From Cheiracanthium punctorium (lineage: Eukaryota > Arthropoda > Arachnida > Araneae > Cheiracanthiidae), in assembly GCA_038373885.1 (NCBI GenBank), contig JAWZYV010013274.1, positions 992,001-1,056,000 of the forward strand: DNA of 64,000 bases, in the 5' to 3' direction. The notes under the pieces were generated by a model. It did not search any database and was not told where the DNA came from. It saw only the letters and a program-made list of their open reading frames with translations. Below, one piece after another: positions 35,711 to 46,882 of the stretch (position 1 is the stretch's first letter; every line of letters begins with the position of its first letter). The translations under genes and the position numbers were made by a program.

Positions 35711-36073
35711 TTTCACCAAAATGTAATAGCAGTTGATAGAAAATCATATCTTGTATTTTAAAAAAGATAATTTTGAGTGTATTTAATAGATTAGAATTTA
35801 TATAGTATATATAGTTTTAAATTTAGTTGTAGTGCATTTATTTCTTTTTGGAATTCATTTTTAGCTTGGAACCAGTGTAATTTTTTTATTAGCAGATCTT
35901 TATGAATATTTATTACTTTAACTACTTGTTAAATTATTTACTATTAAGATTTTTTTTAATTTTTTACTATGGTTGTCATAGTAATTCAAGAAATGTAATA
36001 CTTAGATGTGCACAGGGATTGCAATGAATGGATTTATGCAATGAATGGATGTAAAATGCATTTTGTTTGTTCA

Positions 36074-36079
36074 AATAAA
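36074..36079 (+). terminator. Polyadenylation signal AATAAA candidate
   Basis: AATAAA about 365 bases after the stop at 35710, followed by a T/GT-rich tract (GTGTTGATTTTTGTT). It fits the 3' end of the plus-strand gene, but AATAAA is common by chance in such AT-rich DNA. Confidence 0.35.
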
Positions 36080-36385
36080 AGTATAAAGATATAGTGTTGA
36101 TTTTTGTTAAAGTTCTAATGCTTTAAATGGGGAATGAAAGTCATTTTCTCTTTCCTTATCTATTTTTTCTCCATGATTATGGAACTAGTGTAATTTTCAA
36201 ACTGATTCAGTCAGTGAAGATTAATAGATATAGAAAACTCAAATATTTACAGCTTGAGGACCATAAAATTTGTGCAAATAAGTGGTAAGTAGTGTCTTTT
36301 GGTGCCTATCCTTTAAGGATGAAGTAACTATTGAGATTTCAGGCTTAAACTGTATTAGAAATAAGTTGGATGAAATTTTTTTTAA

Positions 36386-36640
36386 AGAATTATTGAAAAA
36401 AAAGACACTATTGTAAGACACCAGGACTTCTGTTTAAATAAATTATTAAGGGATTGTTTTAAAATGTATAACTATTGAATATAGAGAGTTACAAGGATTA
36501 TATATTTTTTAATTTATCTCTTCTACATTAAACAGTTTGAGACACTTTGAGAGTGATTATTTTACGTAAACAGAAAAGAAAGACATATTGTGAGTTATTG
36601 TTATTCACATATAAAAAATAACTGATAATCATTCTATCTA

Positions 36641-36679
<39 letters not shown>

Positions 36680-36985
36680 GAATGACTTTCTTTTTCAGTA
36701 TATATGTATATAGAATGATTTTCTTTTCAGTAATTCAAAAAGTTTCTTTTTAAGAATTATTGAAAAAAAGACACTATTGTAAGACCTGTTTAAATAAATT
36801 ATTAAAAGGATTGTTTTAAAATGTATAACTATTGAATATAGAGTTACAAGGCTTACATACTTTTAAATTTATCTCTTCTACATTAAACAGTTTGACACTT
36901 TGAGAGTGATTATTTTACTTAAACAGAAAAGAAAGACATACTGTAAGTTATTTTTATTTAGATATAAAAATGATTGATAATCATT
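36386..36985 (+). repeat. Duplicated 235-bp segment around a (CA)n(TA)n repeat
   Basis: The block starting GAATTATTGAAAAAAA at about 36386 reappears at about 36752. Both copies have GGATTGTTTTAAAATGTATA, TCTCTTCTACATTAAACAG and GAGAGTGATTATTTTAC in order. Between them lie (CA)n at 36641-36670, a short TATA run and a duplicated TAGAATGA-TTTCTTTTCAGTA motif. Confidence 0.85.
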
Positions 36986-36989
36986 CTTT

Positions 36990-37850
36990 AGAGTTACAAT
37001 TTTATGTTGTAAATTTTCTCTGCATAAGAGTAGCGCCTAGACTTTCACCATGAAAAATTGGCAAAAACTTGAACGACTATTACGCGAGTAAACACGTACA
37101 TCTTTAAAAATATAATTATTCAGTAATGTGTATTACAAATTCACCCATTTGTTTATTTCCCACTTTTTTTAAGTAGTTTTGCTTCGGTCATTCACGAGCA
37201 TTCAAGGAAATTTAGTCTCCTTCCGCCTCCCTTCCGTAATCCACTCTCGACTCGAAATTGGTAATTTACCTCAATTTTTTAAACTAACATATATTATCTT
37301 TTAAAGTTTAATAAATTGTTGCAGATACCCTCCCTTCTCTCTTCTTACAAACAGTTTTAAATGTACTTTGTTGTTTTAGAATTGATAAGAAAGTATTTAT
37401 TATTAATGCAGGTATGTACTTTATAAATTATACTACTAATAATATTTCAATATAAATCATGTGTTTAATTTACGCAGTTACGCTTTTATATTAGTAATCG
37501 TGACGACATTGCAGAATCATGCTGCTATACGGAAAATAATTTTATTTTCAAAGTACTTTTCATCAATATGAAATATCACTTAATATTATCCCAATTATAT
37601 TGTTTTATTGAAAAGGTGTTCAGCACATAGTATTTTTTTACAAAGACTCATCTTTTTTTTTTTTTTTTTTTTTAATAAAAGGTACAAAATCATTGTACTA
37701 AATGGCTTTTTCAAATGTGCAAATGCTCAGGATAGGAATAAAAATAAATAAAACGAAACAAAAATAAAAGTATTTTTAAGAAAATCGCTTTTTTGAGATT
37801 AAAAATTAATCAGAAAAAGAGCGAAATCATATCTTAAATTATTTTTCCTA
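36990..37850. other. AT-rich stretch, nothing recognised
   Basis: Contains poly-T at about 37652-37672. No gene recognised. Confidence 0.55.
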
Positions 37851-37852
37851 AA

Positions 37853-38050
37853 AGGAGCGTTTCCTATAAAACGCTCCTTTTAATATTAAAAAGTAATGAA
37901 AAAGGAGCGAAATTATTTAATGTAAAAGGAGCGAAAATCGCTCCGAAAATTTCGCTCCGCTCAGTGATCGAAAAACGCTCCTAAAGGAGAAGCTCACTTT
38001 CAAGTACGGAAAGGAGCGAAAAATCGCTCCGACTGATCGAATTTCGCTCG
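37853..38050. repeat. Cluster of GGAGCG / CGCTCC palindromes
   Basis: At least ten GGAGCG or CGCTCC words occur within 200 bp, several forming perfect small hairpins such as GGAGCGAAAATCGCTCC and GGAGCGAAAAATCGCTCC. The surrounding DNA is AT-rich. It may be the body of a hAT-like MITE like those at 17675 and 40963 that also carry short GC-rich repeats, but I could not define ends. Confidence 0.7.
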
Positions 38051-39913
38051 TTTGGTTTAAGCGTGTATACACGGTTACATATTGGTTTAATATTCCTTAA
38101 ACGGGAGAGAAGGCCTGCGAAGAAATGGAAATGTAGAAAGGAAATCAAAAAACCTATCAATTTTTTGCTTTTCTATCTGTATGTGGGTTTGCGAATAATG
38201 TTCTGCTGATGAAGGGTGGACTCATTTTACCACAACATACAGTTTTTGTTACTGGTGTGGGCGTTTTATACAAAATTTTTGTTTTTAATTTATTTATCTA
38301 TGAGCTCCAGTTTTCTTAAAAATTAATAGTTAGTTATTAACGTTATGGTCAACTCAAGTCTTGCCGTCTCTCCTGAAAACATGAGCGCAAAAAAAAAATC
38401 AATTAATTATCATGGCATTTAAAATTTGGGTTGAACACTAAGCTCTATTAAGCTGATACAATTCTTTCAAGGCCCTACTAACTGTGTGCCTATAGATATG
38501 ACAACAGAAAAACGTGCGTTGTAATTAACGACTCTATTATTTCTAAATATATAAAACAATGGCTTTTAAGGGAGCGCCTTTTAATTTAGAATCCAAAATA
38601 AAAGCAAAATTTCATTAAGTATTCAAATATCATATTAATAATTTTTGTTAGTAAAATAAACGCTTTTCCAGCAGTAAGATTGTTTATATATGTAAAACAA
38701 TGTTCAACATTCTTAGATATTTTAATTATCTAGTAAAAATGAGACTCTATTAAAAATTACTGCATACCCTCAAGATATTCTTAATGTTAAATAAAATTTC
38801 CGTTACATATTTTATTAACACTTTTGTTTGAAATTAGTTAATAAATATTTGATTAAAATTATTGGTGATGTTTTCATTCGTACACTCTTAGTCGATTATA
38901 ATGATAAAATTTTCATAGCACTGCAAACAAAATAATTAAAAGACAAAAAAAAGAGGGAAACCGGATTTTTTCCTTCTTGCTTTGTGCTCATTTACTAAAA
39001 TCTAGCCCGAGTTAACGGTTTTTCTGCTAAGTAAACACTTGAAAAAGTTCTCAGATTCCAAAAATTGAGGAAAGGAGTGAAATGGGATAAATGTTATTAA
39101 TATCGTAGTGACATAAAATAAAACCCTAGCATAAAAAAAACTTAAAATGAAGATGGTTTTTTCAACGTTTAGAATTTTCGATAAAGTTTTTCTTTGAAAT
39201 ATTGTGTTGACAATAAAGTAATTGCGTTTCTTCGTATATCAATTTTCGCCCGGGCAAAACTACTGAAACTAATCATACTGAAACTAACTCAAGTTTGGCA
39301 CATACTAGATTCTTTCAACGTAAGTGCTACATTAGACAACGTCATTTAAAATTCGTAACCTATAGGGGGGATGCAGGGGGTCTAAACTTTCTTTTCACAT
39401 ATCCAGCGTGATCTCAAAAAAAAAGGGAGATCCATAAAATTCTTGCTATAGAGTACAACTCTCACAAATACTTAAAATCAGTTTCAGGATATTTTGAATA
39501 TCGTCCTCCAAGGAAGGAGGGCATGAAAAAGGAAGAGGGTAGCCATCTTTCTGTACGAAAAAAAAAATATTACTTGTAAAATTCTTACTTTAAAATGTAA
39601 CAAATATTAATCCTATATTTATTTGTAATTGAAAACTTATTGAAAATTTATCTGTTTGAATTTTACGTAAAAAAAAAAACTCAACTACTTTTTTTTCCAA
39701 CCCAATATTTTTTACTTAAAAAATATGTGAACGTTTTTCGGTATTATATTTTTAGCTATAAGAAGGAACGGTAAATAATGGAGCATAAGAGTGATATTTT
39801 ACATTAAGAAAACCAGTTTCGTTTAACCAACTTTACATTACCAGTTTACATTAAGAAATCCAAACTTTCAAATCTAATATCATTACAAGTTTAACTTCCT
39901 GAACGTCTTGGAA
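38051..39913. other. AT-rich stretch, nothing recognised
   Basis: No supported feature. Confidence 0.55.
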
Positions 39914-40927
39914 TCTATATAAATAAAGCAATGTGTAAACTGTCCGTTAGTTTGTCTGTCTGTCTGTCTGTGTCTCGCGTAGCTCCGAAACGGGTGATCG
40001 TAGACCTACCAAATTTTGTACGAAAATTCTCCAAGACGAGTCTCGACACACCTCGAAGCGATTTTTTCGAAATTCGAATTAGAAAATGTTTTATTTTATG
40101 TTTTGCCCGATTTTTAGCGATTTTTCTTGCGTAATACATAATAACGCCGGTAATTGCACTCGCAAGAAAACGATAGTTACATCATCGTATAGAGGAGAAA
40201 ATTTTCTTTTAAAAACTGTTTGTTCGGACTGTGTAACATAATTTGCAGATTTTTGGGAATTTTTCAAATAAAATTAAATTTGACGCTAACTTTCGTAAAA
40301 TATTTTTAAAACTGCTGCATCTTGAATTCTATCTGTCATAACTTTTTTATGTTTGGGCAAAAGATGGAGCACACAATTCGCCCACTTTTAAAAGAAGAAC
40401 GGAGGAAAAATATAAATTAGGAGAATTTTTACGAATTTTTAAGTAAAGAAGGATTTTCATTTCAGTAGCACCTGCTTATGAGTTTCGGTTTGATACTTGC
40501 GGTTTGGTTGTCATGGATACAGTAACAATGATTAAAATTGCCAGTTGAAAAAAATAAATAAAACCGGGTCCCGCGAGCAGACGATTTCTTTGCCTGGCTC
40601 GATTCCCTTTTATAAACACTGGATTTATTTGTGAGAAGAAAAATTAAACTGCATAATCTAGAAAAACAACTTTAAAGCCTTTATAAATAGCGCAGTCTTA
40701 TCTCTTATCTCTTTTCTTTTTGTAAAGGGTTGCAAGAGAGGGTGACGTATTTTTAAAATAAAAAAAAATGTCCATTTCATGTAGTGTCTGAGGTATTTAA
40801 CGCTAAAACGTGAACCTAAAAGACAGCATGTCTGAGGAAATAAGACATTTTGAAAGTGAGAAGTTCACTGCAAACGGTCCATTTTCACTTTTTTGATACC
40901 GAATGACGCTGACATAGTTTTTTTTTT

Positions 40928-40931
<4 letters not shown>

Positions 40932-40962
<31 letters not shown>
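40932..40962. repeat. (GT)n microsatellite
   Basis: About 15 GT units following a poly-T tract. It served as the insertion target of the element at 40963. Confidence 0.9.
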
Positions 40963-40964
<2 letters not shown>

Positions 40965-41764
40965 GAGATGAGACGGGCTCAGACCGAGCCCGAAAGCCCG
41001 AGCCCGAGCCCGGGCTCGGGCTCTGTAATTCACAACTGCGTTCGGGCTCGGGCGGGCTCGGGCTCGTGAAAATTTTCTTCTTTATTGAACATACTCCTTG
41101 AAACAGATTTTAAAAAGTCATTCATGAGGAATATAAAAGTACTTATAAAAAAATAGGGGCACTACGGCGCACTAGCGGATTCAGGGGAGGGGCTACGGGG
41201 CTTCAGCCCCCCCCCCAAAAAAAGGGGTTGCTAAAGGGTAACATTCTGCTTCATTATGCACTTTGAATATGTTAAGTGATCTTTTTTAATCACTTAGCCC
41301 CTCCCAAAAGTTTTTACATTGATTAAGACTAAAATTTTGCTTTATTGCATATTTTGTTTGGGTGAAATAAGCTTTTTTCAAACTTTAGCCCCTCCCAAAA
41401 GAGAATTTCTGGATCCGCCACTGGGTACGGGCGCCTAGAAGGTGCGTGAAGCTCTTTGAGTATTTCAGAACGGCGGCTTATATTACTTAGTTAGTCATGA
41501 GATCCGACATTATTTGATAAACATGGATATAAAGAATTAGAAAGTGCATTGAGAGTTTGCAACTATATTTGTCTTTAATTTGCATAAACGGCAAAATTTA
41601 TTGTATTCTATCAATGAAGTAATGAATTTTTTTTTTCTTTAGCTGAAATTTCGGGCTCGGGCGGGCTCGGGCTCCGGTTTAAATAATATTGCTCGGGCTC
41701 GGGCGGGCTCGGATTAAAAGTCCTCGGGCTCGGGCTTCAAAAAATGAACCCGAACTCATCTCTA
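40963..41764. mobile_element. hAT-like MITE (TAGAGATGAG ends) with GGGCTCGGGC repeats
   Basis: Ends are TAGAGATGAG...CTCATCTCTA, a perfect 10-bp TIR. The flanks are GTGTGTGT on each side (40955-40962 and 41765-41772), an 8-bp duplication as hAT elements make, although the left flank lies in a GT run. Both ends are packed with GGGCTCGGGC / GCCCGAGCCC units, in mutually inverted orientation, which can fold extensively. Non-coding. Confidence 0.8.
41170..41423. mobile_element. hAT-like MITE (CAGTGGCGGATCC-type ends) nested inside the previous one
   Basis: The left end CACTAGCGGATTCAG and the right end CTGGATCCGCCACTG are inverted copies with few mismatches. An extended arm contains GGGAGGGGCTA. 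The flanks TACGGCG and TACGGGCG suggest a slightly changed target duplication. These ends belong to a terminus type I associate with hAT MITEs of many animals. Non-coding. Confidence 0.8.
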
Positions 41765-41937
41765 GTGTGTGTCATTATATTGCAATGATCTCAGGTTATT
41801 GCATATATGACGCAAATTTTAAGTCAAAAGTGAAATAATTTTGCTTTTTCTAAATTCCACATCACTGGAATTAATTTGAATTACACATGTGAGGAAATTT
41901 TCGTTTCCTACCGTGCGAAGAACGGGCACGCAGCTAG

Positions 41938-42587
41938 TAAGAAATAAGTGAAGTTGTCGTTACTCCATATCAAGCTTCATCAGTTGCATATGTAAGGGTG
42001 GGGACGTTATTCTGTTCTGTTATCCTATTCATTTTTAACGTCGCAAAGACGCAACGGAGAGTGGTAAAAAACCAACGTTAGAAAATAAGGTTGTGCACAG
42101 CGAAGGAAGTTCTCTATTAGTTACGTCTCTGTGATGATGGAAGCGAATAAGTTAAACAGGTTCTCAAGAGTAAAAAATAAATAAAGTAAAAGATGAAAAT
42201 ATTGGGCGTTAATGAAATTTCACATTTTTAGCGACAGAAAAAAAAACTAATTTATATAGAAGATATTACAATGAAGAAATCATTAGCTGTAATGACTAAC
42301 TTCATGTTTTAAAGAAAAATATATGATGTGGCTGCTTCAATATTAGAAAATATAGTTACGTTGTAGCAAAATCTGGTGTTCAGTGAACTGTTCAGTCTCT
42401 CAAAAGATTAAATGCTAATAAAAAACAGCATAAATTTTTTTCAGTAATTTAACTATACCATTGAAAATACACTCAACAAACTAATGTAGTTAACTACATT
42501 AAATAATTTCACTTATAAATGAAACGTTTTTCAATTCCAAAGCGAAATATTCACTAACTTTGTGAAAGTGTACAAGGTGTTTCGTTC

Positions 42588-42620
<33 letters not shown>

Positions 42621-44835
42621 CACGTGTATGAGGTTTGTTTGCCAGTAGAGGACAGATCACGTAACCGAATGTGTCGTTTAGAGCTATATACGTCCTCCCT
42701 GGAGTTTTTCTCCAGAATTTCTGTCCTCGGCTGAAGGGAGGACGATTTATGAATATTACAACCTACAGAAATATTATATGGAAAATTATTTTAATTACAG
42801 ATCAATATTATTATTTTATAAATAAAATGATTACATGAATTAAATCATGTATTGAAAAATGCGTAGTTTTTCATAAGCACAACCTTGATAATGTTACCAA
42901 GTAATTTATAATTAAATAAGTTTTCCTTTCTTCGTAATTTTCCGCCTTAAAATAAGTTCTAACTAAAATCTGTCTGATAACTGCCCATTAAAATAAAGCA
43001 CCTGGGCACATGTAATTAAATGAATGTAATTATACCTTAAGTACACACTTATCCGGTTGAAGCTAAAAAAAAAGGGGGGGGGGGGGGTAGAAAACTACTC
43101 AAACGTAAGATCATTTCAATTAGAATACCTTTTAAAAGACTCTTCATAGGATCTAGAAAAATTTAAGGATACAATTTTTTACGCTATATTTTTTTCTAAA
43201 AAGTTAGCTTTCAGCTGAGATTATGGAAGTGATGGCTGAAAAATTAATTTAATTAATTTATTTCTAATATCAGTAGTTTAATCTTAACCTTAAAAATGCC
43301 GTTAACTTTTTTCTTTTTAGAGTGAAATGTTTAATTTCTGAAGCATAAAGGAAATTAAAGTTCTCGTAAAAGTGCATAGATAATTCCACCGACATACATC
43401 ATGAGGCAATAGTTTAAACTTGGCTCAAGTTTTTAGACCTTGTAAATGAATCTTTAATAATTTTTCGCATATCCTAAAGGGGGGGGGGGGGGAACAAAAA
43501 AATGAAGTGCCGCACAATTTACTGGCCATCGTTGAACTGAATAATTTTATAACTTAGAATACGATTAGTTGTTTTACAAAACACTCAAATGCGGGTGTTA
43601 CATTTTTACGAAAAAAAATACTTTGTAACACACATATAACAGTAGCAAAATCTATATTATCATGAGAGTTTTAAGCTGATCTCCTCAAGTCAGAAAGTGA
43701 TTTAGCGAAATATGTTCGCGTGTGAATAAAATTACCATTGTATGACAAATCCAGAAAAAGCTTTAGTATTCATATTCAATAACTTAACCGAAACTTGTAA
43801 GCACAGTACGGGAAGGTGGCTCAAAATGATCTCCTTAAGGCTAGAACTTGTATAAAATATCATAAATGTTTAAATGGACTTTATACCTTTGCTGTCATAT
43901 TTACACTATATTTTGTATCATAAACATATTTTAGTAATATTTTAAAAGCACAATGAGTAATTAAAAAAATTGAATTTTTAGAAAATGTCTAAGGGATCAT
44001 TTTACCCTCAACCCAAGGGGGAAATGATTCTTCATTTGAAAATAACTTTAAACTATTTTTTATCGCCAAAATTAATTATAAGAAAGTAATTATAACTATA
44101 CATAATAAGATAAAGTAAATTTTACTACAGTACATATGATTTATTTTATGAACATTTTTAATTAAAAAATGTGTTACAAACAATAAAATAAAATATTTTA
44201 AAGAACTGTGACCTATATTAAATGCAGAAATAAATTAAACAATACAATCGGGGGTCACGCATTTTAAAAATGGTTTAAGGATTGTCATGACCCCTAGTAC
44301 CAGGTTCTGGAGTTTCTTTAATCGGGGGATCATTTTAACCGGCAATATGGCTTCCAACTTAAGGTCATATTACTGGAACACGCCGAGAAACATAACAAAT
44401 TTAGCAAGTGTAATTCACATCCAAAAGCATACTCTATTCAGTAAGCCAAGTCACATTTCTGCACATTAAAGACTGCATTTCTAAATAAATAGGAGAGTCA
44501 GTACTTATCATATTAGAGATATGATAAAACTCAGTTCTTTTAAGAATTCTTCACAGACACGAAATATACGATTGCTTAAATACAGCCGTTGGTTCTTCTT
44601 GACTTGCACAACTACTTTATGTGTTACCAGGTAGATAACGCTGCCTGTAAAATATATGTGGACTGTTTTGCCCGCTTGGGCCACCTTCCCCTAATTATTT
44701 GGCAAATCTTAATAACATTTCTTAAAACAAAAGAAAAAATCTGGAGTGACTCCACTCGACTTTCCGAACACTTACGAATAAGATCATTACCAAGCATTTA
44801 AATAAATTTTAATCGATGAATCATTCAAACATATA
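41938..44835. other. AT-rich stretch with homopolymers and a hairpin
   Basis: Poly-A about 42591-42619 and poly-G near 43073-43087 and 43479-43491. An inverted repeat of ACGTCCTCCCT...AGGGAGGACG lies at about 42688-42753. No gene recognised. Confidence 0.6.
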
Positions 44836-44839
44836 TACC

Positions 44840-45570
44840 AAATTGAAGTTCAATCGAATGTATCGTTTAAACGCTAGCGAACTTTCATGAATTTCTCCCC
44901 ATAGTCCATAATGTAAAAGAAATCTTTTTCGTAGCCCTGTAGAAAAACTATAAGTTCTATACACATCAAAATCAATACCGGTCTTACGATGGTGGTTTAT
45001 GACATGTATCCCAATCTGAGCTCAATCGAATGTATCGTTTAAACGCTAGCGCACTTTCAAGAATTTCCTCCCATAGGCCATAATGTAAAAGAAATCTTGG
45101 TCGTAGCCCTGTAGAAAAACTATAAGTCCTATACACATCAAAATCAATACCGGTCTTGCGACGGTGGTTTATAACATGTATACCCAATTTGAGCTCAATC
45201 GAATGTACCGTTTAAACGCTAGCGCACTTTCAAGAATTTCCTCCCATAGGTCATAATGTAAAAGAAATCTTGGTCGTAGCCCTGTAGAAAAACTATAAGT
45301 CCTAAACACACCAAAATCAATACCGGTCTTGCGACGGTGGCTTATAACATATATACTCAATTTGAGCTCAATCGAATGTTCCGTTCAGGAGCTATCGTGT
45401 TCACTCACATACACACAAACACACATACACACATACATACATACATCTCGTAAAAATAGCATAAATGAATTCATGAGACCTCAAAACGTGTAATTACACC
45501 AAAATCTCGAATTCGAATTTTTTCATGATTACAATACTTTCCTTACATGGTACATGTTCGGAAAGTAATA
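44840..45570 (+). mobile_element. 173-bp-repeat, hairpin-ended element, copy A
   Basis: A tandem array begins with CAATCGAATG at 44851, 45023, 45196 and 45369 (spacings 172, 173, 173). Each unit contains CCATAATGTAAAAGAAATC and CCTGTAGAAAAACTATAAG. It is followed by an ACAC/ACAT run (45407-45447). A terminal hairpin of the type ACTTTCC...ACATGGTACATG...GGAAAGT lies at about 45536-45566. The same order (array, tetranucleotide run, hairpin) is seen in copies B and C. Non-coding. Confidence 0.7.
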
Positions 45571-46690
45571 ATGACAAGAAAAATAAACTGTGTCTAACAT
45601 GTATTCCATAACAAATTTGTTTTAGTATTTGTATTACTACACACCAAGTTATAAATAAGTATGACGGCAAACTTAAAATATTTTAGCTATCGTCTTAAAA
45701 GTTAACCTCTTGGGTACGGATTTATTTGTAGAAATTCTTGCATTTGGAACGGATATCGTGGCCAGATCTAGCCTTTTGTGACTAAATTGGTGACCCTGAC
45801 AGAAAGAAACTTTTTCAGATAAAGCATGACGCAACGCAGTCGTCAAATGTACCCAAGGGGTAGAGTCGAATCTTGTTAAAACAAAAATTCTCTTAAGTAA
45901 AACAATCCCCAATCATGTCTTGCCTTTTGCTCTTTTATTGGTTAACACGAATTTCGGTTGCAAAATACGAATATTTCGGTTGCAAAAATACGAATATTTT
46001 TGCAACCGTTCGATTGGTTCGACTGTATTTTCATTGCCTCTAAAAGAGAAACTGTTAATTCATTCCCACATGACCAACTTCTGGCATGAATGCTATATTA
46101 CCTCTATTTGCTGTTATGCTTTCAATAAAAGCACGCAATCAGTCATGTAAATTAACATTGTGAAAATACTCTTTAAACGATTTCTATACATTGACTTCAA
46201 TGTATTGGAGTATTTTCGTTCAACCCTATGAAAGAATTATTAAGAACATGCACACTATTTTCTGTTTCATTTCTATTTCAATTTAAAGCAGTGTTATTAA
46301 AACATATGAACCATAGTTTATATGGACGCTTCTAGTGTAAGAACTATAAATACTACGCACACCAATTTCGGAAACATGCTATAGTATAAAACAGTAACGT
46401 GTATAAATTCTGTACCAATTCAGATATATTTACGATAATTAAAATACAGACAGACAGACATTCAGGGTCCTAACCACTTTTCAACTTTCAAAGTTTTGGA
46501 ATGATTATTTCTCAAAAAGGTTGAAATAATTCTTTACAATTCTGTAGCAAATATTTAAAACCGTTTAATATGGACTTTTCTTAAAAACCGACTTCTGGAC
46601 ATTTATTGTTATTTTAAATCAAGGCAGTCCACAAAACATCTAACGCATCCAAGAAGATGTCCCCATAAAAAATAATTATGTCACGAATCG
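45571..46690. other. AT-rich stretch with small palindromes
   Basis: GGTTGCAAAAATACGAATAT and its inverse around 45983-46013 form a hairpin, and a partial direct copy precedes it. No gene recognised. Confidence 0.5.
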
Positions 46691-46882
46691 TGTGCAAGGG
46701 TCGTATTTGCTGACGTCATGGACGAAATGAATGTCGAATCAGGAGGCATTAGAAGCTAATCAAGGAACCGCTGTTGCCAATTGAGAAAATGCTTGATGTG
46801 GCAGAAAAGTTTTCTTGGGTGCCGTAAACGAAGACATTTGGATCAGTCTGTTCCCGATCAGTAAGCATTTTATTTGTTTCAT
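46691..46882 (+). promoter_or_regulatory. Possible promoter/first exon with CRE palindrome
   Basis: A GC-richer block contains TGACGTCA (near 46711), the consensus CREB/ATF site. It ends at CCCGATCA|GTAAGC, a plausible 5' splice site. A short frame (MDEMNVESGGIRS) closes before the donor, so coding is not supported. A non-coding first exon is possible. Confidence 0.25.

Larger units (their letters stand above)
39914..41937 (+). mobile_element. Non-autonomous Helitron containing nested MITEs
   Basis: The 5' end TCTATATAAATAAAGCAATG leads into a (TGTC)n run. The 3' end is CCGTGCGAAGAACGG hairpin, then GCACGCAGCTAG. It sits between A (39913) and T (41938). The region 40140-40560 matches the reverse complement of about 50700-51150 in the second Helitron. 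No Rep/helicase. Roughly 800 bp of its length is the hAT-like element at 40963. Confidence 0.88.

Noticed and set aside
44984..45360. Two near-identical minus-strand ORFs (RPRFLLHYGLWEEILESALA)
   Set aside because: They are consecutive units of the 173-bp array; no selection or independent start is evident.
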